In this document: positions 44,917-58,200 of the stretch, one piece after another
How the letters are laid out: each line of letters opens with the position of its first letter
Position numbering within the stretch: position 1 is the stretch's first letter
Assembly: GCA_950295325.1 (NCBI GenBank)
Contig: OX485809.1
Location: 26,614,144 to 26,678,143, forward strand
Reading direction: 5' to 3'
DNA: 64,000 bases
Source of the DNA: Polytrichum commune
Taxonomy: Eukaryota > Streptophyta > Polytrichopsida > Polytrichales > Polytrichaceae
Notes under the pieces: model-generated
Seen by the model: the letters and a program-made list of their open reading frames with translations, nothing else
Told to the model about the DNA's origin: nothing
Databases searched by the model: none
Made by a program: the position numbers and the translations under genes

Positions 44917-45047
44917 TTACTGGTGTGGACCACTAGTGGACGGTTCCTACCAACACCGCTTACATCCAGTGGCTATCACTGATCAAACTCGAATAGAAAA
45001 ATGGCCCTTGCTGGTAGGAACCGTTCGCTGGTCACCCACACCAGTAA
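44917..45047. mobile_element. Short foldback MITE
   Basis: Arms of about 40 bp (TTACTGGTGTGG ... ACGGTTCCTACCA) at 44917-44955 and, inverted, at 45008-45047, with a ~52-bp spacer. The arms are imperfect in the middle. The segment is non-coding. Confidence 0.6.
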
Positions 45048-45354
45048 ACGTGGTCATGCTATTAGCGAATGCTCTATAAAATGCATACTCATTAAGAAAA
45101 CACTTATAGCTCATCTCAAAATACGTTCTGTTAATGAGCTACAGGATAGTCAGTGTGATTCACACAGATCAGCCCCTCCTATCATGCCGACACTTGTGAC
45201 CAAAGGCGAAGCCAAAATGACTTGACTACCTCATGGGGAGATATTTTGTGCTTGAGATTCACTGCATCTCCACCTCAACAACACATTACGATCTATTTAC
45301 AGAAAATTTAACTGTAGACAACATAACTAACAAAGATACGTTACTACTCTAATA

Positions 45355-45574
45355 CTCCCTCTGTTTCAAAATAAAATTGTGGTTTCTATTTCAGTGCGGG
45401 ATTAAGAACAGTGACCGGATTTGAACCACAATGCGCTTTTTAACCAAAATTGGGAGCTGCCGAAAAGTTGCCGACGTCTCTGTCATGCCCGGAGGAGGTC
45501 CGTAACGAAACCATGGTTTTATTCTGGCACGGAGTTTATGCAGAAACCATGGTTTTATTGTGAAACAGAGGGAG
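45355..45574. mobile_element. Stowaway-type MITE, 220 bp, TA target-site duplication
   Basis: TIRs of about 30 bp begin CTCCCTCTGTTTCAAAATA on the left and CTCCCTCTGTTTCACAATA on the inverted right end. A TA dinucleotide flanks each side (45353-45354, 45575-45576). CTCCCTC-type termini with a TA duplication are the hallmark of Stowaway elements, which are mobilised by Tc1/mariner transposases. The ends are well preserved, so the insertion is fairly young. Confidence 0.9.
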
Positions 45575-46315
45575 TATTTTGTAGGCATTCTTTTGGCACT
45601 TTTCAGTGGAATCATGGCACCTCATACTCAAACACTGTGGATTATTGATACAAAATGGCTACAGTAAGCACACTGTTTCACTGTATTGAAAGGAGTATCC
45701 AATACATCCTGGGTAAACATTCAGGGCACTTATCAATGGGGAAGGCTGAAAGCGCCGATTACTATTTAGAGCTGATGATTGCTATCTTTAATTAAATAAC
45801 ATAACAATTGGGATAAGAGATCCCCAATTAGTCTATTGAGGTTGATTTAGGTTGAAGAATCAATAAGTTTATAGGGGACATGTTTTCATCGCACTTCCCA
45901 TGGTAGGTGTATGGAAACAAAATCTTATGTCTTGTAGATGCTTTGAATGGTGTGATTCTTTCACACTTACATACTATCATGTCATGCACTTTGGTTTTCC
46001 TAAAGCATGTGATATACCTTTTAGGGCCAATATTTTTAGGGTCAGTTCCATGTGAGGGGGTGGTGAGCATTTTTTTTAATGCCTGTAAATGCATGTCTCC
46101 ATGGTGGAACCCACAATCCTTTGTTGCAGAAGCTCTCGAGGTGCTTCCACACAAGGGGGCAAGAATTTATGAGAAAGAGTGAATGTTCACAACACCTACC
46201 AAGGGGGGGGCATTGAACCAGGGAGGGGAGGGTGAAACATTGATGTACAACCTGGAAATTGTTACTATTAGCTATTGAATAAAACTCCTAAGTTGGGGTC
46301 AAAGAATGAATTAGC

Positions 46316-46971
46316 CTAAGGTAGATGAGGCTAATTTGGATAGCATCCTTAATTGGATGCCTATTTTTGGCTCTTGATCGACGGTGCAATTCGGTGGGTG
46401 AATAATATATGGTGATGTAGTTGCCACCTTTGACGATATTTGGGTTAGTCACCTTTGCAAAAGTCAAACTACACCCAGCATCCTCCAAAGTTAGGAGTGC
46501 TATCCACCGAGCCATGGCATGCTTGATTTTTGTGCACGAGGTGGGCAATTTAGGAGAGGGCATGTGGTTGTGAGGTGCCAACCAACTAGCATTGTGGGTG
46601 TTCTATAATGAAAAGCCAATTCAACAACATTTTATCTTACATGTGACCACTTTAGAGACATAACACATCCACTATCAACTTTAAACTTGGTTTTTGTTGG
46701 CAAATGACCCATGTAGGATCTGCTAATGATGTTGTCCACTTATACAATATTGAACAATAAATGAGTTCCCCCTATCATACCATTTTAAAAAACAAAGAAT
46801 CTTTGACCCCGGAGCCTATATCAACACCATCCTCAACTCTGATTTCATTGATCTCAGATTCTTTGGTCTTGATTCATAATTGCTAACTTGCTCAAGCTTC
46901 TAATGCTTGAATCCATCAGTTGGATGATTCCACAAAGATAAAGATGTCCACATTAGCCTCATCTACCTTAG
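46316..46971 (-). mobile_element. Family A TIR element, copy 4 (656 bp, inverted)
   Basis: It begins CTAAGGTAGATGAGGCTAAT and ends ATTAGCCTCATCTACCTTAG. The reverse complement is collinear with copies 1 and 2, including the tRNA-like segment (GGCTCGGTGGATAGCACTCC). It is the copy with the best-preserved TIRs. Confidence 0.85.
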
Positions 46972-48843
46972 TGAGCTTAAATTGGGATGATTAAACAACC
47001 AACTTATAGAGGACATGTTTCTACTATTACCCCTTTAGGTAGATGTTAGGAAACCAAACCGTTTATGCAATGTATGTACTTTCTCCTCATTTTTGCCAGT
47101 TCACACATTAGGTATATGACCCGTCATCTTTCAAATAACCTTTAAATTATCCTCCAATCAAGCATCTCCATTTCATGTGAAAAAGTTGATCATAAATCAT
47201 GCTAGTGGCATGGTCAAAGGGCCTCACGTTTTGGGACCTTCCTATCCAAAAAGGGGAAGTGGAAAGGGGGAAGGGGGGGGGGGGGGGGGTTGTGGCTAGG
47301 GCTTTGAGATTAATAATTTTAAAAAAAAAAAAGGTCGTCCTCATCCATGAAGCCAAATGCATATTTTGGAGCACGGTGCCTGGTTTGTTCCATGCAACTT
47401 GACCCTTAGTATGATACCTGACCTAACAAACAAAGTGGCTCTCCGATACAAAAGGTCACCAAACTCTCCACTCAGTCCACTTAATCTCACAGGACTAATT
47501 TGGGGTCCAACTAAAAAATCAACTCTCGAACTTTAAGGGGTCCTCCACCGTATTCACCCTCACTTACATGGCTTCCATAATTGGCTTAGGGTTTGTGATG
47601 CCTATATAAACTCATGGATTGTGGATGAAGGAACTCTAGCCAAAACATGTCCCGTGCATGTTGAAGGCCAAAACCATTCCAATTGAATCTCAACAGACTA
47701 ATTTGAGATCTCTGATCCTATCTCAATAATCAAATGATATTAAAATAGTCATCAAGGAGATCGAATAGTTTACTATATTTAACTTTCCCAGAATCCCAGT
47801 TGATGAATTAAGACCACAAATCCCTAGACACCAGGAATCCTTGTCCTCACGAGTCACAACTGCTACATATACACTAACCAGATTCTATTGCGTTTGCGAT
47901 AACGTTTGCATGACCAGCTCAGAACACTGTCTGACTTGCATCCAATGTGCTGTTTGCATAATTTGCCTATATTACCTTTAGGTTGGGAATATAATTTTCT
48001 GATCCTATAAAGTGTCTTTGTGCAAACCCTACAAGGGATGTCACGAATCCCAAATAGAGCACGATTGAGAGCATGTACACACATTTGAAGAACTTTTCAA
48101 CAGTAGACAACAACGCATAAAATAATTAAGGGGTATATGGGAATGGAGAGATCAGTTGCCCTAAACCTTATCAAAATGATAGAATTCAATTCCTCGAGCA
48201 AGTCTACCATCTATCCTGTACAGGCATGCACACCCAGCTGCTACATATAAGATACACTTCAAGTTGCACTTTCTGTCTGTCTGTGTCTGCCATGTGTGAG
48301 CGATGTCATCAAAATAACATCCTACAATCGTGGACTCGTTCTCAGGCATCCCGCACTCAAAACTGCAGAGCTCCAATGTGAAGCTTGCACCAGATCATGG
48401 TCCACCTACCTCATCTCGCGCAGCCAGCCACAGGAGTAAAAAATGATCCCACCACCTTCTTTGTAATAAATACCTCGGGCACTCGGCCTGTCCATTCCGT
48501 AGCTAATTATCAACATACTAGGTGTACTAAAATCTGCCATAGCTCGCCAAACCGGACAGGCTGGAGTAGGATGTCTTTAAAAACCCTAGATACATCCTAC
48601 ACCTCCAAAAGCCTGTCCATCAGTTTGCGGCTGGCACACATATATGAAGCATTCTCATCAAAATCCAGTGACATGCTTCAGTGATCGGTATGATCCCCCA
48701 TTTAAGTATATACAAAATTGTCTGTAATCAGGGTTTCGCAACCCACAAAGCCACACGCCCTAACTTTGAGCATTAACAGGAAGCTCATCACGTCAATCTA
48801 GTGCTTCCTGGCGGATGCGAGCAGGGATGCATTGATGGATGGA
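46972..48843. other. Intergenic, includes a G17 tract
   Basis: No coding sequence. G17 at 47273-47289 and A12 just after it. The right end is probably the 3' UTR of HPP-like gene 2. Confidence 0.4.
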
Positions 48844-50707
48844 TCAGTACTCGCGGTAGTTGCTGTAGCGTGCGGGGCGGAACTCGTTGTCGTAAGATCG
48901 GCCGTTGTAAGGGTTGGCGTAGGAGGAGGAGTAGCCAGGCTGCCGGCCTTGGCCATCGTAGGAGTACATGTCATCATAGGAGGAGTAGCGTGTGCGGTCG
49001 AGGGGTGGAAGGTATGCAGGCTGCACGGGGTATGGTGGCTCAATGATGTTGATGATCTGTGCAGTGCCCATCACCCGCCGCACCAGGCTCACAATCGTCC
49101 GCGGAGAGAGGCTGGACGACACCGTGATTGTCTTCTCGGGAATGTCACACACCACGTTGTACACCCCTGTTGGAGGACACCAGAATTTCAATTAGTAACA
49201 CATCGACTCTCCTCTCCTTGAGTCACACGATCTTTGCAACGACCAGATCAATGGATCCTTGAAAGGAAGTGAGAACAGGGAAATTCAATTAGCAGGGCGT
49301 CAACTCTCCTCTCGTCACACAATCTTTTGCAACAAAGGACGGATCCTTGAGACGTGAGGATAGGGTTCCGGATGACTGACAGTCGGGCTAGATTCTGAAA
49401 ATCCCTAACCTTGTCCAACTAAATGTAATCCAATGAAAATTATGTAAAGATCTGGATGATAATCTCCATGACCTCTCTTAATATAAGTGAGAATCCCCGT
49501 AAAGGTTTGCTAATCTCCATCCCTGTGCAAAAATTGCAAAAGGTTCCCTGTGCTAAGACAACAGACCCTAAATCCAAAAGACGGGAGGAATCGTGTACAG
49601 GTGCTATAGTGATCGGCTCCCATCCCTATGCCGCTGAGTCTAGCTATCCAACAGTGAAATCATGCAAAAGGATGAATCGGAAAAAGGGGGGGGGGGGAGG
49701 ATCACCGACCTTCAACGCCTAAGACATCCTTGATTCTGGCCACATCTGACATGTCGTAGAGAGGAGCCTTGATTTGCACGTCCTGCCCACCACAAAATTT
49801 CAACGTAAGATTACGTTAGGGTACTGTACACCATATCCATGTCTTATGAGCACATTTCGATCACAAGGGAGGTTTGCGTGCTAAGAAAGAGAGATCTAAT
49901 TACACCAGAGGTCACTGATTTGGCACAAGGAAAAGTTTTGAGGAATTCCTGCAACTTACTGGCAAGAGGGGTCCGCGGGTGTAAGGCCCGAACTCCGCTG
50001 GGCGAGAGCCGTAGCCACCTGAGCTACTGGGATCATAGTAAGGGTCTGTGCCTAACCCCCGGCGCCTCTGGTTGATCACCCACACTGGCTCCGGCTTGCC
50101 ATAGAATAACTACACAGGCACGCACCCACCGACCGCAAATTCATTCAACAAAAAATTCTACAATCAAAACACTCGCTCCTGGGTCCATTCCCACCTCTAC
50201 AAATGCCACCTCCGAAGGTTGGCCTCACCACACACCTCCTTGCCATTGAGCACAAGAAAGAATTCCAACAAAACACAACAACCTCAAGATTTTTTTTCAA
50301 CAAGCTAGAGCATCCACGCAATTCAACAGAAATACTTTTATGGAAGATTTTAACGAGGGAGAAAAGAAAGTCTGCTGGCAAGTCAAGCGACTCGACATTC
50401 GGAAGAGCCAGTAAGCTTTAAATCCTCCTATGCACGCATTAACTCAGCACCACTGCTACTAAATTATCACAGACAGGAAGTCAGTTCCAGCACTCCATGA
50501 CCAAATCTGTGACACAACTCCAAACCCTCCCTTGCATGACACCCAACCCCTCCGACCCACACAAACAACCAGCGATCTAGCCAGCGTCTCAGTTTCCAAC
50601 CTGCACCTAACTCTCTGTCTGTCTGTCTGTCTGTCTGGCTGGCTGGCATCTAACCACTTGAGCATGGAAGCAGCTAGTCCTCTTACCTCGGTCATATACT
50701 TCGACAT
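48844..50707 (-). CDS. HPP-like protein 2 (HMA-fold domain without metal-binding Cys)
   Basis: Four exons on the minus strand: 50687-50707 (MSKYMTE), 49960-50109 (50 aa, LFYGKPEPVWVINQRRRG... ending GPLLP), 49710-49782 (DVQIKAPLYDMSDVARIKDV...) and 48844-49166. Donors are GAG|GTAAGA, CCA|GTAAGT and GAAG|GTCGGT; acceptors are GTGTAG, GGGCAG and CAACAG. The product is 188 aa. The ATG at 50707 has A at -3 and is preferred over 50695, but the shorter start would match the MSE of HPP-like gene 1. Exons 3-4 give the HMA fold (VQIKAPLYDMSDVARIKDVL, GVYNVVCDIPEKTITV, TIVSLVRRVMGTAQIINI); the CxxC positions are Asp/Asp. The tail is Tyr/Ser/Arg/Asn-rich and ends REY, with no CaaX box. Exon number, intron phases and the 73-bp third exon match HPP-like gene 1. 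Intron 1 contains a CTGT microsatellite, and a G14 tract lies in intron 3. Confidence 0.8.
50612..50646. repeat. CTGT/CTGG microsatellite in HPP-like gene 2 intron 1
   Basis: Five to six CTGT units grade into CTGG units. Confidence 0.9.
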
Positions 50708-51950
50708 GCTTGCTTCCTGATTGACGATCCACCACAAGTCTCACTCAATTGCAATTCTTCACTCCCAAAACTCCTGCAATCTTCCACTCAAGCACCTCGA
50801 ATCAAAGGCTCCACCTTGAATACCCGCAGTTGCAGCAAGCACCTCAGAATTCCGACGCAGCAGCACTTGAGCTTGGAGAGCAGTGCGACAGTGGGAGGTG
50901 CGAGGCTAGGAGAGCAGATGGCGATGGCGATGCTGGTGATGGTGTGGCTGTGGTGGAAAGGAGGGAGAGAAAGGGAGTCTTCTAGAAGAGACGGAGAGTG
51001 AGAGGAGTATCTATCTTAGTGTGGACTAAGCTACTTCTTAGTGGAGGTAAGGTCCACTAGGCTAGGGGGCGGTCGAACACGAAAATCATCGACAATGCAT
51101 CGATCAGTAGGAATTTGGCATGACACCTAAGTTGGGTGTGGAGCGGAGTGCGGTGGGGCTTTTGCTTTGGGTGAGAATAAATTTCTCCTTCCCGCCGTGG
51201 TTTGGCTTTCGTATTCGGTCCACGAGATTATTAGCCGATAACCAATCCCACAACGTCATGCTTGTTGGAGATCGCGACACATCGGAAACTGGCTCGCACA
51301 TACTTATTTTAAGCATCAATACTCGATGATTCAGTTATGGGGCCATTCACATTCTGAAAAAAACTAAGAGTCGTGTCGGCCCCCCTCTCTCCTCCATGTT
51401 GAGGCCCTTCATGTGATTCTTCACGCGGGGCTAAGTTGGATGACGATGATTTTTTCTCACATGGTGGTTTTCGTAGTATTTGATCCATGGGATTAGTTGA
51501 TGATCACTCCGACAACGCCACTCGCTAAAGATCTCAACACGTGGCTTGTACCACCCACCCACGCAAGCCAAGCTAAGCTAAGCCAAGCCACGCCACGATT
51601 CTTTGTATGTTTCTTAGCATTGAGAAAATCACCGAAGAAGGCTCGTTTTGGAATTGCTAGGTCGACACTTCCTAGACGTTGGGAATATGTGAGGGTGGGT
51701 TTCCTCACATGGAATCTACTTCTCACGATGTTGGGCATTGAATTAGAGTTTGGTTTACCCCACCCAACTCCAAGTCATCTAATTTACCTTCCCATGTCTC
51801 CAACATTACTACTACCCCATTGGTTTTTGGCTATACACATAAGATAGTGTGTGTCTTATGAAACATCACACCAATCCTTATTTGTATTTGTGCATGTGAC
51901 GTGCACAAATTTTCGAAGTCACGCTATTCTTTAGTTCAAGATTTTAGTAA
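50708..51950. other. Upstream region of HPP-like gene 2
   Basis: The reverse strand near 50,930-51,010 is CT-rich (CTCTCACTCTCCGTCTCTTC), typical of plant 5' leaders. A CACGTGGC box lies at 51538-51545. Two weakly similar stretches (about 51,190-51,290 and 51,450-51,545) may be an old duplication. No coding sequence. Confidence 0.35.
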
Positions 51951-51957
51951 ACTTCAC

Positions 51958-51980
51958 AAATATATATATATATATATATG
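51958..51980. repeat. (TA)n microsatellite
   Basis: About ten TA units in an AT-rich stretch. A GATA/GGTA microsatellite follows at about 52,268-52,297. Confidence 0.9.
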
Positions 51981-52299
51981 ATAATCAGTGTGATTATTAT
52001 CTTAAATTTATTTACAAAATATATCTATCATTAGATTATATTTTAAGCGGTCACATCATAGAAATTTGATTATTTATCTATATATCAGATAATATATTAG
52101 CAAGATTTAAGTCACACTACGTTTTCCTCAATTTGAAAAAGGCATGTGAAGCTTATAATAATTCACACTAATTCTAATGAATTCTACTTACAACAACAAC
52201 AATGTAGCATTTGTGTGTGTGTTTCACTTGTAGGTATTCTTATTGATGGAATGTTTTGAGAGTGTATATAGATAGATAGGTAGATAGGTAGATAGCGTC

Positions 52300-55200
52300 A
52301 ATGAGTGTCACCGATGTCGACATGTCATGAAATAGCTTCCATAGGGGGTTATCAATGTGACCACCTAAAATCAAGTGTCATAGTACATGCCCATCCATCC
52401 TAGCTTGGGGTTAACGCAAGGTGTTTCCCTAGGTCTCATTATCTTCATAGTGAATGTAACATTGGGTGTACAACTTGACATTTTTATTGTTATGATGTTA
52501 CATTGTATTAGTGTTTTGCAATCTCGTTTGTTCCAAATAGTGGTTCTCAATATGAGAGTGTATGGTGAGTGTTTGTTGGTGCTCTCCATGGAGGAACACC
52601 AAGTAGATCTTTACCTCCATACCTTTGTCCTGTGGGCATCGGATTGGAGGAGGATCGAACAGATACTTCATTCACGTCGGTCTCCTCCGGAGACCGAAGT
52701 TTTTCTTCTTTTTTCTTCTTTTGGAGGAACACCAAATTACATTCCCACCTTGTTACATTATTCGTTTTTTCCTTAGAATTTTCCATCATCTTCCTCAAGA
52801 AATAGTTGGTTAGGATGGTCAATCTGACTTTGGGAAGGAAACAATCTGGATTCGTCCCTCACCCATATACCTATATAACTTTGAAACATAGAAATTACAT
52901 TGTCATACAATGGTTTTCATTTCTAGGCATCTTCAACCCTTCCACAAAACAAATAAAAAAGACAAAATAAGAATCCTTTGGTTTTGTTCATAAATTGAAA
53001 CATTGAAAACATCATAACATTGAATATGATAATTATAGGGTTTATTTACCCAAAAAACCGTTGGGCTTCTTTCCCAAAGGCTACCATGGGCATGTGATTC
53101 CATGGTCTTGCTATGGCATTGCATCAATAATCACATTGGCAAACTATAGTTGGGGTGAATGTGAGCCCATTGGCCCTAGTTAGGGCAAGTTTAGACTACA
53201 ATGAAGAAGTGCACCAGTCAAAAATTATAGGGGAAGAGAGCAATATGATTAACTACAAAAATGGGTTCTTCATTGGCCAAGGTTTACACTATAGCCAAGA
53301 CTTCTCCGGTGGAGAACTTCAAGAATGGATGAAAAATAACATGCATTGGTTGCCAACATGGAAACACTTTTTGCTAGGAGAGTTCTCCGGAGGTCAAGTT
53401 TCTTGGGCAACATCAAACCCTTACACAAGAAACTTGGCCTCCATAAACTCCAACATGAGGGTTTTTTTTTTTTTTTTTTTTTTCCCCATCTTGTCCACCA
53501 TATCAACCGTTGCCTCAAATGACCTTGTTTTGAGCATGAATTCTTGACTGACCGGAGCACACTTCACCTTAAACATGGTATTCATGAAATGCAAGGAAGG
53601 CTAACTTGAATTGATCTTTGGAGACAACTTTTACCAGCTACACAAAGTTTTGCCAACTACAGTTTCTTCCAAAGTGCAAATGCATTCCACAAGACTAGAA
53701 ACTGAATTGGGTTGGGGAAAGAGGAGGGGACCATCACATGTGAATGTGACGTTTCACGAATACTTTGCTCTTAGTCTGAACTGGCCCTTATATCTCGAAA
53801 TCAACTTGTGTGAAGATTTGGGGATTACCGACCATGCGAGGATTAATTGATGAATCATGGTCCTTCTGAAGGTCCAACACGTGTAAGCTTAAGTCGTGTA
53901 GATAAGCTCCATTTGCATTGCACCTACATCGAATGGAGGATTTAGTCTAGACAAAATTCGTGACGATGAAGAGGTTGAACTCTAAGTACTAAACTTTCTA
54001 CAGTGCATTTTCAAGTTCAATCTCAAGGCATGATCCTCGACGCTCACCTTTACGTGTAACGTACTCAGGTCACAAAGATTTCCTAGTTATTTCACGTCAT
54101 CGTACAATCCATTGATTATAAGAGTCCACTATACACCCAATTTAATCTAATGTGCCACGTGGGACCAAACCTCCACATGAGTTGCTACAAGTGATTGCAA
54201 GTAATTTACGTGGTTCAATGATGAATAGTGTGGGCCATATATAATGTGTACATTGGTTATCCCAATTAGTGTGTGTGTGTGACTATTCAGAGGTATGCAG
54301 TGCAAAAACGTTTTCCTCATGAGTCCTGCTTTATTTAACAAAAGTCAAACATGTTGTTCATACATTAAAGAACATAAAGGACTTTCCTTGGTAACATATT
54401 ACATTGTCATTAAAATAATCATAATAGTGCACAACTGCGAATAGTAACACTCACTAATTGGGACAACCAATGTAGTTTATATTGACACATTCACTGTCAT
54501 TGAGGGGATCTCAAATCTAGCGATGGGCTATCCTAGATGTTGTGAAACCTCCATGGGGGAATAGGCGAGTCTCATGGGAATTAAGGATATGATGATATAG
54601 GGTGGATTATAGGGTCCAAGCATAAATAAACTCCAAAATGGAGTGGATTTGTTAGTGAAGAAATTCTTTATAGTATGAGTTCACATTAGGGTCTAGGTCC
54701 GGGGTATGAAAAATTAAAGTGGCATCAATGTGCCATCATTTTTTAGGGGGCTGGGGGGGTCAAATCTCACCAGTCTCCACTCAAGAAAGTATTCCTAGTT
54801 TGAGATACCAATCTTCAAGCTTGGGTCCAATCTTGTGTCTGAAAGCAAGATCCATTAAGAGGTGTTTGGGCCCCTAAATTTCTTGGACTCGGATTCTAAT
54901 GTAAACCCACCCTTACTAACAAGGACCAACACCAATTGAACACCAAGTCCAAAAAACCCTAAATGGACCTTACTTTTGGACATAAGTTTGAAGCTCAATT
55001 CCACAAATAGAGAATTGTTTTGCCTTTTTGAGTTAGAATCGACAAAATAGCATTGAAAATTGATCATGTAACATGAGTGCACACCACTTCTTTTTGTTTT
55101 TCCCTACTTTGGGTTCAACCCTAGTGTAAAATCTCTAAGTCCAACTTTTTGCTCTTAATCAATGAGTCCTCACTTTATTGAGGTGGGTCCAAGTAAGGTG

Positions 55201-58200
55201 AAGCGAACCAAAAAGTGGGTTTGGCACTTCATTTAACCATTCTAGAGCTAAACGAAGACTTCAAAACCTTCCTTTCAGGAGCATGACAGTGATGCAGATT
55301 TAACCATTACTTTAATCATTATAATTATTATAATTATGGTGCCCTCAAATTACATTCTTATGAATATTACTTTAAATTTTGAAATGAAAATAATGTATAT
55401 TACTCATGGAAAGTAAAATTACCAAATTTTCATTTGGATGTACTTTTCATAATGTAGAAAGTTATTTGAGTACAAAAAGTGTTGATATTAATATTAAAGT
55501 CTATGATTCTATTGAGGGTATTATTGTGTTGAAAACTCGGGGGGGGGGGGTGACCGGTCAAAAAGTAGAAAGCATGTGAGAACAACTATAGGGTGTTTTT
55601 TTTAATTCATTGGCAAGAAAAATTATAGAAACTTTGGATCTACCATAGCTTACTTAAATTGCGAAACATGTGATTATATATAATTTAGCATAAGGGAAAA
55701 ACCCTTACTTTAGGTTTGAGGTAGAAAGAAATTAGTATGACAAAAATAATAAAGGATTCTTAAAAAATGAGTATATTCACATATATATATGCAAAATGGT
55801 GAAAATTGAATAATTGGGTTATGATGTGTACACTCTTCTTTCACTAATATATAACAACGTGGATATACGCCATGCCATATTGGAGTCTTAAGATTGCCTT
55901 CATACGGAACGAGTAAATCAAAATTTTATAAGTGATTTAGCATCATTTGAAATAATCTAGTTTTCTTTTATAATTACCTACATGGTGTTGAATATTTGGT
56001 GAAGTGTTTTTTCCTACTCAAAGGATTCCCCAAAATCCAAATGAGGATGTAAATGATTCCCATAAAAATACCCTTTGTGCGCACATGGTTATATAACACA
56101 AGAGGAAGTGACCCCCCAGCAACAATTATTTTTTGTCCCTTCCAACAATTATTTTTTTCCAACTTTTATTTGGTTATTACCTATTGAAACATCTTATATT
56201 TGTTGATGGGAAAGACATTGATCTCACATATTTTTCTCATGCACTTCTTGGCCATTTTACATTCAAACAAGACAATGTTCATGACTGATTCACTTTATCT
56301 TGCTTGGGCCCAATTGCTTTAAACCCACCACATTATTTTTTGTTTACCCAAGTCTAACAGATTGTGGGTGTGATGGTGATATGATGTATATGGCGTTATC
56401 AGGATTGGTTTGGGCACTTTAACTACTCAAGATTATTTGAATGAGGCCAATAAACATTTAATGGTATCCTATCAAGGTCACATGCCATGGATATTAGTAG
56501 CTGGCCCTACAAACACCTATTCAAACCTTCAATTGTAACAAAATGACCAATATTCAACATATATTGCATGATCCCATGATGTTAGGAACGAGGAATGTTT
56601 ACGTAAGAGGGATTGGATTTTTGAAATGCATGATTTCAACTTACAAATGTCTTTGGCTAAAAGTGGAATGAATAAGCACTATGTTAGTCATAGATGTGAC
56701 AATGCTCAAAGTGTGTTTAAAATATAATAATATCAATCATATGATAAAATAATTGATGAGTGTGGTTCATACTATATTGCAAAAGGGCCTCATCCGCTAA
56801 CTACTAGATAGTCATACAAAGATCTTAGTGTGCCGCAATTCATGGGATTATTTTGGGTCCTCTTGCTGAGGGGTTTGCACGGAATTGTTGGTTTGGACAA
56901 TTTTGATGTGTCCATGGGGACCCATACGTCCTTGCGCTCATACGGATGGTTCGTTGACTTGTCCCTAACACTAAGTTTGGGGGACTTGCCATGGACTACT
57001 TCTTAGATTGAAATGATAAAAATATGATTTGTGTGTTTGCAATCATTAGCATGATTTGAAAATCTCTTCATTAAACTACAAGTTGTCCAGTGTTTCACGA
57101 ACTTTGTGTGTATACATAAAGACAAGGGTGTATCTAAAACATATATATCCATTTAAGTTTTTCAAGTTCATATAAGTGTGCACATTGAGTATTGAACCTT
57201 TCCAAAAATTCATGTAAGAGATTCTAACTAACACACCACTGTCCACATCATCTCCACTTGGAATGCATAGCATGCATGCAAGGGTTCAATGTAAATTAAT
57301 TGATCCTATATGTTTGTGGCTTATTCATTCCCACTTGAATCTAGGTAGATAATTTAGGTGGAGTCTTTGATGCTAATTTTAGGATCAAATAATGTGACCT
57401 CTCACTTCCTCCCTTCTCATCTTGTGTTATTAATTTGAAAGATACATAGTCTCCTTTTTAATAGTCAACGTTAGGCCCATAATTTATCATCCTTATCCTA
57501 CATATTGATGGGGGTGGCTAAGGCAAGGCATATGAGGCCAAGCAAGGTCGCACACATCGTGAACCGGCAATGCTAAAGGTTGAGGTCGTTTGAGAAAGGT
57601 GTTCAATGGTCATAATGGATAACTTAACTTGATAATCATGACATTTGGGGTTCCTATTGATATAATTGATGTGGATGTGTGCTATTCCAATTTGATTTTA
57701 GAACTACCTCATAGTTAGTTCCATTATTATTTTTCAAATAATATATCTTAATAATATTATGGATTTACATCCTAATGACATAAAAGAATCCAAGTTGCAA
57801 CACAACGAACCACAATGCTAAGTATTTCTAAGCTTGGTTCTTTGACTCTTCTTCTTAAATAATAAAAGTACATGTGCGCAATATTCTTCTTTATAAGTTA
57901 GTGATGTATCTAGATGGAATGATCGAGATATCAATTGTTTTGAGTGTCCTAGCATCCCAACTAGATTAGTATATGCAACCCCTAAATGCACAAGTTTTTT
58001 CCTCAAAATGGGGCAAAAAGAAATAATGTTTTCAATGAATTTTTGACAGAGATCTTGAATGGTTTTTGAACATGTAAATGTACAAATGTGCTTCTCTTAA
58101 AGTCTAAAACATTTTGTATTTTGTTTTCAACCGTCCATGTGACGTAACTTGGAAGATTATAACCTAGGAACACACAATGGTCTCATACACGTAGTTGGTT

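Noticed and set aside
53155-53547. 130-aa ORF with GEFSGGQVSW-type text
   Set aside because: It contains a T22 tract and begins at a non-ATG codon. No domain or gene context supports it.
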